Source of the DNA: Crenobacter caeni
GTDB taxonomy: Bacteria; Pseudomonadota; Gammaproteobacteria; Burkholderiales; Chromobacteriaceae
Length of the DNA stretch: 64,000 bases
Direction: 5' to 3'
NCBI RefSeq assembly: GCF_010435965.1
Contig: NZ_JAAGAA010000005.1
Location: forward strand, 1-64,000
In this document: one piece after another, positions 7,115 through 14,107 of the stretch
Layout: each line of letters opens with the position of its first letter
Numbering within the stretch: the stretch's first letter is position 1
The notes under the pieces: model-generated
Seen by the model: only the letters and a program-made list of their open reading frames with translations
Told to the model about the DNA's origin: nothing
The model's database searches: none
Position numbers and translations under genes: made by a program

Positions 7115-7215
7115 CCCAGACGCCAATCGGGGGTGGCAGGCACGTGGCGGGATTGGCGTACCGGCGCACAGGGAACCGGCGAGCCTTGCGGCTCTCCCAC
7201 CACGGCCCGCCATAG
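7115..7215 (-). ncRNA. C4-type antisense RNA (phage immunity RNA) candidate
   Basis: On the minus strand this stretch reads GGGCCGTGGTGGGAGAGCC, then a GAGCC-GCAA-GGCTC tetraloop hairpin (7181-7194), a CCGG/CCGG pair (7161-7179) and an 8-bp stem CGCCAATC/GATTGGCG (7121-7128, 7151-7158) enclosing a CCGCCAC...TGCCACCC loop. Sequence and layout match my memory of the C4 antisense RNA found in phages P1/P7 and many prophages. It lies between the KilA-N gene and the Icd-like ORF, as expected. Its CGTGGTGG can pair (one G-U) with CCACCATG at the ORF start. It should be checked with the Rfam C4 model. Confidence 0.6.
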
Positions 7216-7365
7216 AAAAGGACGCACCAATGGTGTTGTGGACGGACATAAAAAATGCCGCGTGGTGGCGGCTGTCCGCCTGTGCATTCGAGACGCCAAT
7301 CTCGGTGCCGCTATTGAACGGCACGGAGCCATTCTGTGCCATGTCGTGGCATTGGGTCAAGGCGA

Positions 7366-8043
7366 TCATGCCGAAGCCCTCCCTGCGTCATTGGCTGGCA
7401 AGGCGAGGCGCTGGCGTTGCTCGGCGGCGAAGGTTGCCAGCGCACGTTTGCGTGCCTCGTAGGGCAGGCCACGGCCCAGCAACACCATATCCTGAGCTTC
7501 CAGCAGCTCCAGCAGACGCAGCTCGGACTTACCCAGTGCATCTCGGTTGACCGGTGCTGTGCTGCCAGTCAGTGCCAGATTGATGATCCTGGCTTCGTTG
7601 ATGTAGTGGTGCTTGGCTGCGCCCTTGCCCTCGGCCATCCGGGTGAGCCTCACCATGTCGCACACGCCCCGGAAGCGCGCGCCGGCATCGTGCCGGGCGG
7701 CCTGCCAGCTGTCGGCGCTGGTGTTGCCACGGACTAGGGCATCTAGCTGCTCGTCGCACCAGATGGCGAACCGGACATCCAGCCAGCGGGCAAACATGAC
7801 TGCCAGTTTGGGGTGTAGCCAAGTACCGCCAGTGTTGCCGCGCTTTGTCTTGATCAAATTCCCGAGATTCCGGGTATTTGGCGATTCACTTAGCGCCGTG
7901 ATGTACTCGGTTGTTTCCTGATTGGCCAGCCAGTGGTCGACCCGCTTCCCGTACTTGTTCGCCGCCAGCGTGGCATTGAACCAGCCGTCCCCATTGAATT
8001 GCATGACGCTGCCGTCAAATTCGGCTTTGATGATCTTGGTCAT
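7366..8043 (-). CDS. KilA-N domain protein (antirepressor-like)
   Basis: 225 residues. The first 100 form a KilA-N DNA-binding domain: FNGDGWFNATLAANKYGKRV, then ETTEYITAL, NLIKTKRGNTGGTWLHPKLA and FARWLDVRFAIWCDEQLDAL are all diagnostic. The C-terminal 110 residues are a separate helical domain. A good AGGGGAA site precedes ATG 8043. In phage P1 and relatives KilA-N proteins act as antirepressors that relieve immunity, and the C4-like RNA just downstream fits such a switch. It follows the AlpA gene by 10 bp and probably shares its transcript. Confidence 0.9.
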   Translation of the reverse strand: MTKIIKAEFDGSVMQFNGDGWFNATLAANKYGKRVDHWLANQETTEYITALSESPNTRNLGNLIKTKRGNTGGTWLHPKLAVMFARWLDVRFAIWCDEQLDALVRGNTSADSWQAARHDAGARFRGVCDMVRLTRMAEGKGAAKHHYINEARIINLALTGSTAPVNRDALGKSELRLLELLEAQDMVLLGRGLPYEARKRALATFAAEQRQRLALPANDAGRASA

Positions 8044-8053
8044 GGCTATTCCC

Positions 8054-8284
8054 CTATGCCGCTTGGCCCTGTTCGTCCAGCCAGCGGCGCACGTCCTCAG
8101 CGCGCCACGCGGTCACGCGCTCGGACAGTTTGACCGGTGCAGGGAATGTGCCTGCACGAACGCGACGCCAGAGGGTGGAAGGGGAGAAAGGCAGCACGCC
8201 TGGGGTGCCAGTGCGCGTATCGCCCACCAGCAGCGGCTGGCGGACGAAACCGGTTTGGGGAAGGGTGATGATCGGGCTTTGCAT
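8054..8284 (-). CDS. AlpA-family regulator
   Basis: 76 residues from ATG 8284, preceded by AAAGGAG at 7-nt spacing; an upstream in-frame ATG has no such site. It is a MerR/AlpA-like winged helix: PFSPSTLWRRVRAGTFPAPV followed by RVTAWRAEDVRRWLDEQG. AlpA-type proteins activate integrase or excision genes or regulate the early operon in P4-like elements. It is first in the minus-strand operon, and a 7-bp inverted repeat overlaps its Shine-Dalgarno region. Confidence 0.85.
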   Translation of the reverse strand: MQSPIITLPQTGFVRQPLLVGDTRTGTPGVLPFSPSTLWRRVRAGTFPAPVKLSERVTAWRAEDVRRWLDEQGQAA

Positions 8285-8314
8285 GTGTCGCTCCTTTGTG
8301 AAGTGTTGCGACAC
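8285..8314 (-). promoter_or_regulatory. Inverted repeat over the alpA ribosome binding site
   Basis: GTGTCGC at 8285-8291 pairs with GCGACAC at 8308-8314, placing the AAAGGAG site of the AlpA gene in the loop. As RNA it could form a hairpin presenting the ribosome binding site; as DNA it could be an autoregulatory operator. Just upstream (8315-8451) is a gene-free gap with a second inverted repeat, ACCCACCA at 8415-8422 and TGGTGGGT at 8445-8452. Confidence 0.4.
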
Positions 8315-8451
8315 GTATTAAATAGATCAGTCTATAGAGGCGCACCGCAACTGCGGCACGCCGTACTGCAATAGCGGAACTAGGTAGGGTGGGGTGGCAG
8401 AAGGATGCGGCGTAACCCACCACGATTTGGCGAGGCTCGGCCGCTGGTGGG

Positions 8452-9261
8452 TCACGTGTCCTGCTCCCTTAGCCGGCGCTTGGCCTCCGGGAATTTTCGG
8501 GAGAGGTTGCTTTTGGATAGCCCACGATACCCACGATAAAAGTCGTCGATCTTGTCTATGAGTTTTGCTTCACTTTCGAATGACGGGTGCTTCTCAATAT
8601 TCGGTAAATTACCCGCGATACAGTCGAGAAGAGCTGCCACCATGTGCTGGTAGCTTGTCTCTGAGCGGTCATCCACTTGCACTACGCTTTTTGCCTGCTT
8701 CCCCAGGTTTTCAACCATCACACGCAATGCATCTCTTTCAGCCTCCGCGGAATTTTTGGCATCGTGTAATTCGCGGATGCGTTCATGGGCGGCAGCTAGC
8801 TGCTGCACCTTGGCATCGTGAGCAGCTTTAAGAGCACGGTAGGAGTCGGCGCTGATTGCTGAGTGAGCGTCTCGTTCGATTTCGTCAAACAAAAAAGTTG
8901 GTCGCTCTGTTGGCGCAATTTTCTTTGCCCACTCTTTTAAGTCGAGCCCATAAACATGTCGGCGTTCGTAGGCAACGTGCCCATCATCCTTCCGCCCGTC
9001 TTCGCGACATGCAGTGATTTCGCCTGAATCAATGGCCGTTTGTATTGCCCGTATCCGAGGCTCAAGGCATTTCAGATATGGATGTCTGAGGATTGCCCGA
9101 CTGAGAGCATTGGATTGTCCAATTGGCTTTGCGTGGCGTAACTCCTCATCCACTTGGTCAGGCGGTACTCCACACCATAAGGCCGCGGCCACTGGTACGG
9201 GATATACGGCATAGCATGCTTGTACCGTTGCGCAGCTATCGTTCTCCCACGGTCTATTCAT
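8452..9261 (-). CDS. Conserved-looking accessory protein with coiled coil
   Basis: 269 residues from ATG 9261 (AAAGGGAA site); the frame extends upstream without a better site. The N-terminal part, ACYAVYPVPVAAALWCGVPP, looks like a helical recognition domain. A central coiled coil spans about residues 145-200 (SYRALKAAHDAKVQQLAAAH). The C-terminus, GLSKSNLSRKFPEAKRRLRE, is helix-turn-helix-like. Genes of this shape recur next to prophage and island genes in Neisseriales and Pseudomonas as conserved hypotheticals; that is recall, not a search. It stands apart from the AlpA operon and may have its own promoter. Cargo or regulatory roles are both possible. Confidence 0.7.
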   Translation of the reverse strand: MNRPWENDSCATVQACYAVYPVPVAAALWCGVPPDQVDEELRHAKPIGQSNALSRAILRHPYLKCLEPRIRAIQTAIDSGEITACREDGRKDDGHVAYERRHVYGLDLKEWAKKIAPTERPTFLFDEIERDAHSAISADSYRALKAAHDAKVQQLAAAHERIRELHDAKNSAEAERDALRVMVENLGKQAKSVVQVDDRSETSYQHMVAALLDCIAGNLPNIEKHPSFESEAKLIDKIDDFYRGYRGLSKSNLSRKFPEAKRRLREQDT

Positions 9262-9476
9262 TGCGTTCCCTTTGCGCTTCCCTGTGAGGATTGCCACGCC
9301 AGCCGGGCAGGGTTCCCGGTCTTCGGCCCGTCGGCCTAGGCGTGGCAAAGCTGGTGTCTGTTTTGCGTGTAGCGTCTTGGCTGCGGTGTCTAGTCGTTCA
9401 AGCTGTAGTCATTTGTAAGCACTAATACTTTGTGCGGAGGGTGACTGGCTATAGGAACGCCGGGTGCCATGCCCTC

Positions 9477-9686
9477 TCATTCGCCACTGGACGGGAACCG
9501 GCGGGTGATGTTGACCCGGTAAAATTGCTCCACGGCGGGATCGTAATCGCTCGAAAGATCGGCACCCGATTTTGGGTAGATGTACTCCGCGTAGTACCGA
9601 CTTTTAGCGCGCTTCCAGCGGCGGAACAGAAGGCCGCACGCGACTAGGGCGGCAACGAGCGCGATACCAAGTATGTATTTGGTCAC
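9477..9686 (-). CDS. Small single-span membrane protein, unknown
   Basis: 69 residues from GTG 9686 (AAGG upstream). The first 22 residues (TKYILGIALVAALVACGLLF) form one membrane helix followed by the basic stretch RRWKRAKSR, giving a cytoplasmic C-terminal tail. It lies between the accessory gene and the integrase. Small membrane proteins next to an integrase are common cargo (superinfection exclusion, toxin), but nothing identifies this one. Confidence 0.45.
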   Translation of the reverse strand: MTKYILGIALVAALVACGLLFRRWKRAKSRYYAEYIYPKSGADLSSDYDPAVEQFYRVNITRRFPSSGE

Positions 9687-9731
9687 GGCTTAAACCTTCA
9701 GTTCGTTGTTGGTGAGCAGAGGTAGCTGGTG

Positions 9732-10949
9732 TCAGGCCGTTTTGAATAGCGGCGTTACATTTGCGCCGGCTTTCAGGCTGTCCAGGTAGTCCGCCCACGC
9801 CTGCATCATGCGGCGGCGTTCTGGTAGGTACTCGGCGTAGTTGTAGGTGGCTCGGATGCTGTTTCTCTCCGCGTGCGCCATCTGGCGTTCGATGGCGTCA
9901 CGGTTCCAGCCTTGCTCATTTAGCAGCGTGGATGCCATGTGGCGGAAGCCGTGCCCGGTCATGGTGTCCTTGTCGTACCCAAGGCGGCGCAAGGCTGCGT
10001 TGACGGTGTTTTCGCTCATCGGGCGGCCGTTGGTGCGCGCGCCCGGGAAAACGTACTGTCCATACCCTGTGAGTGGCTGCAATTCGCGTAGCGTCTCCAC
10101 GGCCTGTTTGGAAAGCGGGACGATATGCTTTTCCCTTGCCTTCATGCGCTCTGCCGGGATGATCCACTGCGCGGCCTCTAGGTCGATCTCTTGCCATTCG
10201 GCCTTACGCAGTTCACCTGGGCGCACAAACACCAGGGGTGCGAGCTTGAGCGCACATTGCGTCACAAACGAGCCTCGGTAGCCGTCGATGGTATTGAGCA
10301 GTTCGGCGATCAGGGCAGGGCTGGTGATGGTGGGAAACGATGTGGAGATGACTGGGGCTAGCGCGCCGGCCAAGTCAGCGGCGGGGTTGCGTTGGGCGCG
10401 GCCAGATGCCACCGCATACCGGAATACCTGTCCACAGCTCTGAAGGGCGCGATGTGCTGTCTCGATGGCTCCGCGATGCTCAATGCGGCGCAGGGCGGCT
10501 AGGAGTTCAGGGGCTTCGATCTGTGCAATGGGGCGTTTTCCTACCCACGGAAAGATGTCCCGCTCGAAGCGGCGCATGATTTTGTCTGCATGGCCGGCTG
10601 TCCAAGTAGGCAGGTACTTGGCAAACCATTCGCGCGCGATGACCTCGAAGCTGTTCTCGGCTTGCAGTGCCTTGGCGGCCTTTTGCACTTTCCTGTTGAC
10701 GCCCGGGTCTACACCTTCGGCTAGTAGGCGGCGCGCCTCGTCTCGCTTCTCTCTGGCGCTCTTGAGGCTTACCTCTGGATACACCCCTAGGGCCAGTGTC
10801 TTGCGCTTGTCGGAGAAGCGGTAGTCAAGACGCCAGTACTTGCCGGTTTGCTTGACCAGCAGATACATGCCTTTTTCGTCGGAGTACTTTGCCTGAGCCC
10901 CGTCCGGCTTGGGTTTGGCGTTCTTGCAGGCGGTATCTGTGAGCGGCAT
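9732..10949 (-). CDS. P4-type tyrosine integrase
   Basis: 405 residues. The N-terminal DUF4102 arm-binding domain (MPLTDTACKNAKPKPDGAQA, then YSDEKGMYLLV) and the core SAM-like domain precede the catalytic domain. The catalytic set is visible: R243 in FVRPGELR, H333-x-x-R336 in TGHGFRHMAS, H359 in MAHAERNS and the nucleophile Y369 in ATYNYAEYLPERR. Full length for the family. It would recombine the ssrA 3' end with the element's attP; it ends 163 bp from the attR repeat side of ssrA only by way of its own upstream repeats. GGCGGTAT repeats overlap its start region and may be arm sites or operators. Confidence 0.95.
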   Translation of the reverse strand: MPLTDTACKNAKPKPDGAQAKYSDEKGMYLLVKQTGKYWRLDYRFSDKRKTLALGVYPEVSLKSAREKRDEARRLLAEGVDPGVNRKVQKAAKALQAENSFEVIAREWFAKYLPTWTAGHADKIMRRFERDIFPWVGKRPIAQIEAPELLAALRRIEHRGAIETAHRALQSCGQVFRYAVASGRAQRNPAADLAGALAPVISTSFPTITSPALIAELLNTIDGYRGSFVTQCALKLAPLVFVRPGELRKAEWQEIDLEAAQWIIPAERMKAREKHIVPLSKQAVETLRELQPLTGYGQYVFPGARTNGRPMSENTVNAALRRLGYDKDTMTGHGFRHMASTLLNEQGWNRDAIERQMAHAERNSIRATYNYAEYLPERRRMMQAWADYLDSLKAGANVTPLFKTA

Positions 10950-11012
10950 GGCGGTATCGGCCTTGGCGGTATCGGGTTTACCGACATAAGTACCGCCTGC
11001 GGTGGCGGTATG
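10929..11012. repeat. GGCGGTAT repeats at the integrase start
   Basis: GGCGGTATC occurs at 10929-10937, 10950-10958 and 10965-10973, and GGCGGTATG at 11004-11012; TACCGCC at 10991-10997 makes a dyad with the last copy. A related pair, ATACCGTC at 1225-1232 and 1237-1244, lies near the other end of the island. Such repeats are where integrase arm-type sites and excisionase or AlpA sites are expected. Confidence 0.5.
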
Positions 11013-11048
11013 TCAAGGCACGGCATGACACGGTAGCGGACAATAAAA

Positions 11049-11076
11049 AACCCCGAGAGGCTTATTTCTCGGGGTT
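11049..11076 (-). terminator. Terminator now serving ssrA, island-borne
   Basis: Stem AACCCCGAGA (11049-11058) pairs with TCTCGGGGTT (11067-11076). On the minus strand it ends in a U-run (forward A's 11045-11050). It lies about 36 nt beyond the tmRNA 3' end, inside the island boundary, so it would replace the stranded original terminator at 1117-1142. Confidence 0.8.
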
Positions 11077-11083
11077 CTTGAGG

Positions 11084-11103
11084 CTTCATGACACGTCATG
11101 AAG
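11084..11103. repeat. Perfect dyad beside attR
   Basis: CTTCATGAC (11084-11092) and GTCATGAAG (11095-11103) form a 9-bp dyad with a 2-bp centre, 8 bp from the attR repeat. Its position fits a binding site for integrase core or an accessory recombination protein. Confidence 0.4.
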
Positions 11104-11111
11104 TACTAGTT

Positions 11112-11125
11112 TGGTGGAGCCGGCG
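11112..11125. repeat. attR-like direct repeat in ssrA 3' end
   Basis: TGGTGGAGCCGGCG, the last 14 nt of the tmRNA gene read on the plus strand, identical to 1149-1162. Together they bound the island. Confidence 0.75.
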
Positions 11126-11474
11126 GGAATCGAACCCGCGTCCGGAAATCCTACACAGTGAGTTCTACATACTTAGTCTCGCCATTTGGATTTAACCTTT
11201 GCCACGCCGACGGACAGGCTGGACATTGGCGAGTTACCTAGAGTTTCGCCCCGGGTCAGGTAACCCGGCTCGGGACTAGCTGATGTAAAGTGACACTGCA
11301 GTGGTTTGACCCACCCGGCCCATCAGCGAACCGTTGCAGTGTCTGGCGCAATTAAGCGGCCAGAGCGTAAGTTTCGTCGTTTGCGACTATTGCATTTCAG
11401 CGTTTTACGGGGTGACTGAAATCCCGGTATGCCCTCATCCGCTTCGCAACCCCCGTCGAAACCAGGTCGGCCCC
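11112..11474 (-). ncRNA. ssrA: tmRNA (ssrA)
   Basis: 363 nt. The 5' end GGGGCCGACCTGG (from 11474) pairs with the 3' end CGGCTCCACCA (to 11112) to form the tRNA-like acceptor; a T-arm GGTTCGATTCC is present. The internal reading frame encodes the degradation tag ANDETYALAA followed by TAA, the resume alanine preceded by ATAGTC. tmRNA rescues stalled ribosomes with SmpB and tags the nascent chain for proteolysis. Its 3' end is rebuilt by the integrated island, leaving the RNA intact. Confidence 0.97.
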
Positions 11475-11488
11475 AGATAAGTGAGGCC

Positions 11489-11494
11489 AGTATA
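11489..11494 (-). promoter_or_regulatory. ssrA -10 box
   Basis: TATACT on the minus strand, 14 nt before the mature 5' end of tmRNA, fits a sigma70 -10 element with a short 5' leader removed by RNase P. No clear -35 is visible at 17 bp. Confidence 0.55.
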
Positions 11495-11520
11495 CCCCGG
11501 GTGCTTGGGCAGCGCCAGCG

Positions 11521-12168
11521 TTACAGGTGGGCGAGCAGCGCCTCGGGGCGCGGGATCTCGATGTCGGCGCCCCATTCGGCGGGGCGGTCGCTGTCGGCGA
11601 TGTAGCCCCAGGCGGCGAGCACGGTGGTCATGCCGACCGCGCGACCGGCAGCGATGTCGCGCTCGGCGTCGCCCACGTACAGGCAGCGTTCGGGCGCCAC
11701 ACCGATGATCCCGGCCGCGTGGCGCATCGGGCGCGGGTCGGGTTTGGCGACGCCGACGGTGTCGCCACTCACCACCACCGCGGGCGGATGGCGGAAGGGC
11801 AGGGCGGGCACCAGCCGGTCGGTGAAGCGCATCGGCTTGTTGGTGATGATGCCCCATTGCAGGCCGCGTTCGACGATGCCGTCGATGAGTTCGTCAACGC
11901 CGTCGAACAGACAGGTCGACTCGGCGAAGCACGCCTCGTAGTGGTCGAGGAAGCGCAGGCGGTATTCCTCGAAACGCGGGTGGGTGGCGTCGATGTTGAA
12001 GCCGAGGCTAACCAGCCCGCGCGCGCCGTGGCTGGCGATCGGGCGCACGGCCTCGTAGGGCTGCGGCGGCAGGCCTTCTTCGGCGAGGAGGCGGTTGAGC
12101 GCGCCACCCAAGTCGCGCGCGGTGTCAGCGAGGGTGCCGTCGAGGTCAAACAGGACTGCCTGCATCAT
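11521..12168 (-). CDS. gph: HAD phosphatase, phosphoglycolate phosphatase-like
   Basis: 215 residues. HAD motifs: DLDGT with nucleophile D8 and acid D10, TNK around 109-111, K142 (VAKPDP) and GDAERD (166-171). The cap is of the helical type inserted after motif I. The closest role is 2-phosphoglycolate phosphatase, clearing a DNA-repair product, but HAD substrate range is broad and related proteins act on other sugar phosphates. It stands alone upstream of ssrA on the same strand. A second HAD of the same type is at 33467-34120. Confidence 0.8.
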   Translation of the reverse strand: MMQAVLFDLDGTLADTARDLGGALNRLLAEEGLPPQPYEAVRPIASHGARGLVSLGFNIDATHPRFEEYRLRFLDHYEACFAESTCLFDGVDELIDGIVERGLQWGIITNKPMRFTDRLVPALPFRHPPAVVVSGDTVGVAKPDPRPMRHAAGIIGVAPERCLYVGDAERDIAAGRAVGMTTVLAAWGYIADSDRPAEWGADIEIPRPEALLAHL

Positions 12169-12230
12169 GCGGTATTCCGTGGTCGGGTTTAGGCGGACGG
12201 GCGGCCATTGTAACCGACCGCGTATCCTTA

Positions 12231-12370
12231 GAACCTGTTCATGATCTGCTGCGCATCAGCGATACGGCGTTGAAAACGGTTTCGAAATGCTCATGTACGA
12301 CCTGTACATTCCGCTTTCTCAGCCGTTTTCGCCTTGTCTCGCCCTCGCTCGCGAGATCATGGACACGTTC
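12231..12370. mobile_element. 140-bp inverted-repeat element (MITE-like), copy 1
   Basis: The element is bounded by imperfect terminal repeats (GAACCTGTTCATGATCT left; complement of the right end GAACGTGTCCATGATCT, 15 of 17 matching) and is an imperfect palindrome over its whole length around ATGTAC-GACCT-GTACAT. TTA flanks it on both sides (12228-12230, 12371-12373). The right TTA is the ilvA stop codon on the minus strand. A second copy, with about nine differences, lies at 50903-51042. It has no coding capacity. Confidence 0.8.
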
Positions 12371-13903
12371 TTAGCGCAGCGTCTTGCCGAGGAACAGCTT
12401 GTACGCCGGGTTGTCGGTCTCGTCGACACAGGGGTAGCCCAGCGTGTCGATAAAGCGCGCGAACGCTTCGCTGTCGCTGGCGGGGACCTGGATGCCGACC
12501 AGCACGCGGCCGTAGTCGGCGCCGTGGTTGCGGTAGTGGAACAGCGAGATGTTCCAGTCGGTGCGCATGGTGTCGAGGAAGCGCTTGAGCGCGCCCGGGC
12601 GCTCGGGGAACTCGAACCTGAGCACGCGCTCGTCGGCCAGTTGCGGCGCGTGGCCGCCGACCAGGTGGCGGATGTGCAGCTTGGCCAGTTCGTTGTCGGT
12701 GAGGTCGATGCCCTCCAGCCCGGCTTCCTTCAGTGCGCCGACGATGGCCTCGGCGTCCTGCCGGTTGCTGATCTGCACGCCGACGAACACGTGCGCGGTC
12801 TTCGGGTCGGCGAAGCGGTAGTTGAACTCGGTGATGTTGCGGTTGCCGATCACCGCGCAGAAGCGTTTGAAGCTGCCCGGCGTCTCGGGGATGGTCACCG
12901 CGATGATCGCCTCGCGCCGCTCGCCCAGCTCGGATCGCTCGGAGACGTGGCGCAGACGGTCGAAGTTCATGTTGGCGCCGCAGTTGATGGCGACGAAGGT
13001 CTTGCCCCGGCAGGCTTCGCGCTCGATGTACGCCTTGGCGCCGGCCACCGCCAGCGCGCCGGCCGGCTCGGTGATGGCGCGGGTGTCCTCGAAGATGTCC
13101 TTGATCGCCGCGCAGATGGCGTCGGTGTCGACCACGATGATCTCGTCGAGCAGTTCGCGGCACAGGCGGAAGGTCTCTTCGCCGACCAGCTTGACGGCGA
13201 CGCCGTCGGCGAACAGGCCGACGTCCTTCAATTCGACGCGGTGGCCGGCGGCGATCGACTGGCGCATCGCGTCGGAATCGACCGGCTGCACGCCGATCAC
13301 CTTGATCTCGGGCTTGAGCCGCTTGATATAGCTGGCGACGCCGGCGGCCAGGCCGCCGCCGCCGATGGCGACGAACACCGCGTCGATCGCGTCCGGGTGC
13401 TGGCGCAGGATCTCCATGCCGATGGTGCCCTGGCCGGCGATCACGTCCGGGTCGTCAAACGGCGGGATGTAGGTCTTGCCGGTTTCCGCCACCAGTTCCA
13501 TCGCGTGCTGGTAGGCGTCGCTGTACGACTCGCCCCTGAGCACCACCTTGCCGCCGCGGCTCAGGACGCCGTCGATCTTCACCTGCGGGGTGGTCTCGGG
13601 CATCACGATGGTCGCCTCGCAGCCGATGCGCCGGGCCGACAGCGCGACGCCCTGCGCGTGGTTGCCGGCGCTGGCGGTGATCACGCCGCGGGCGCGCTCC
13701 TCGGCGCTGAGGCGCGACATCTTGTTGTACGCGCCCCTGAGCTTGAACGAGAACACCGGCTGCAGGTCTTCGCGCTTGAGCAGCAGGGTGTTGCCGGTGC
13801 GCCGGCTGAGGTTGGGCGCGATGTCCAGCGGCGACTCGATCGCTACGTCGTAAACGCGCGAAGTCAGGATCCGTTCCAGGTAGTCTCGAGAGTCGGCCGC
13901 CAT
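12371..13903 (-). CDS. ilvA: Threonine ammonia-lyase, biosynthetic
   Basis: 510 residues, the length of the two-ACT-domain biosynthetic enzyme. It converts L-threonine to 2-oxobutanoate and ammonia, the first step to isoleucine. PLP lysine K54 lies in FSFKLRGAYNK; the glycine loop GGGGLAAGVASY and SAGNHAQG are present. Two ACT-like regulatory domains follow (from about 330, EAIIAVTIPETPGSFKRF, and about 425, VLRFEFPERPGALKRF) and should give isoleucine feedback inhibition. An AAAGGAAA site precedes ATG 13903. The stop codon TAA is also the 3-bp flank of the 140-bp element. Confidence 0.97.
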   Translation of the reverse strand: MAADSRDYLERILTSRVYDVAIESPLDIAPNLSRRTGNTLLLKREDLQPVFSFKLRGAYNKMSRLSAEERARGVITASAGNHAQGVALSARRIGCEATIVMPETTPQVKIDGVLSRGGKVVLRGESYSDAYQHAMELVAETGKTYIPPFDDPDVIAGQGTIGMEILRQHPDAIDAVFVAIGGGGLAAGVASYIKRLKPEIKVIGVQPVDSDAMRQSIAAGHRVELKDVGLFADGVAVKLVGEETFRLCRELLDEIIVVDTDAICAAIKDIFEDTRAITEPAGALAVAGAKAYIEREACRGKTFVAINCGANMNFDRLRHVSERSELGERREAIIAVTIPETPGSFKRFCAVIGNRNITEFNYRFADPKTAHVFVGVQISNRQDAEAIVGALKEAGLEGIDLTDNELAKLHIRHLVGGHAPQLADERVLRFEFPERPGALKRFLDTMRTDWNISLFHYRNHGADYGRVLVGIQVPASDSEAFARFIDTLGYPCVDETDNPAYKLFLGKTLR

Positions 13904-14050
13904 TTTGCTTTCCTTTGTGAAATGCCCATGTATTTTAGAGGGTCAGGTTAGCAGGAAGCGGCGGGGCAGGGAAAGCCCCGGGATCGGCCTGTACGGCTGA
14001 TTTTGCCGGTCCGGCCGCTGTTCGCGCGCTGCACGGTGCGGTTGGGTGTG

Positions 14051-14056
14051 TATAAT
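14051..14056 (+). promoter_or_regulatory. -10 box of the D,D-carboxypeptidase gene
   Basis: A perfect TATAAT sits 52 bp before the likely start codon, in the gap divergent from ilvA. The -35 at 17 bp (GCTGCA) is poor. Confidence 0.55.
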
Positions 14057-14107
14057 CTGCGGCTGATCCTTTGTGAACCGATCGGTTCGCTTTCCAACGC
14101 AAGACAG

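Larger units (their letters stand above)
1149..11125. mobile_element. P4-like integrative island in ssrA, about 10 kb
   Basis: The island is bounded by a 14-bp direct repeat of the ssrA 3' end. It carries a P4-type integrase next to the intact ssrA, an AlpA-type regulator, a KilA-N protein, a C4-like RNA, small overlapping orphan genes and a large primase-helicase. Every supported gene is on the minus strand. No capsid, portal, terminase or tail gene was seen, and its size is typical of P4-like satellites (about 10-12 kb). Satellite status, meaning dependence on a helper phage, is an inference from gene content. The left 1.3 kb (1200-2520) is almost gene-free and repeat-rich. Confidence 0.75.

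Noticed and set aside
6905-7369. 154-codon form of the Icd-like protein
   Set aside because: The extension is read through the C4-like RNA structure, whereas a strong AGGAGG stands directly before the internal ATG 7084. Kept only as an alternative.
12287-13951. 554-codon frame antisense to ilvA
   Set aside because: Shadow of ilvA, whose motifs and length are complete on the other strand.
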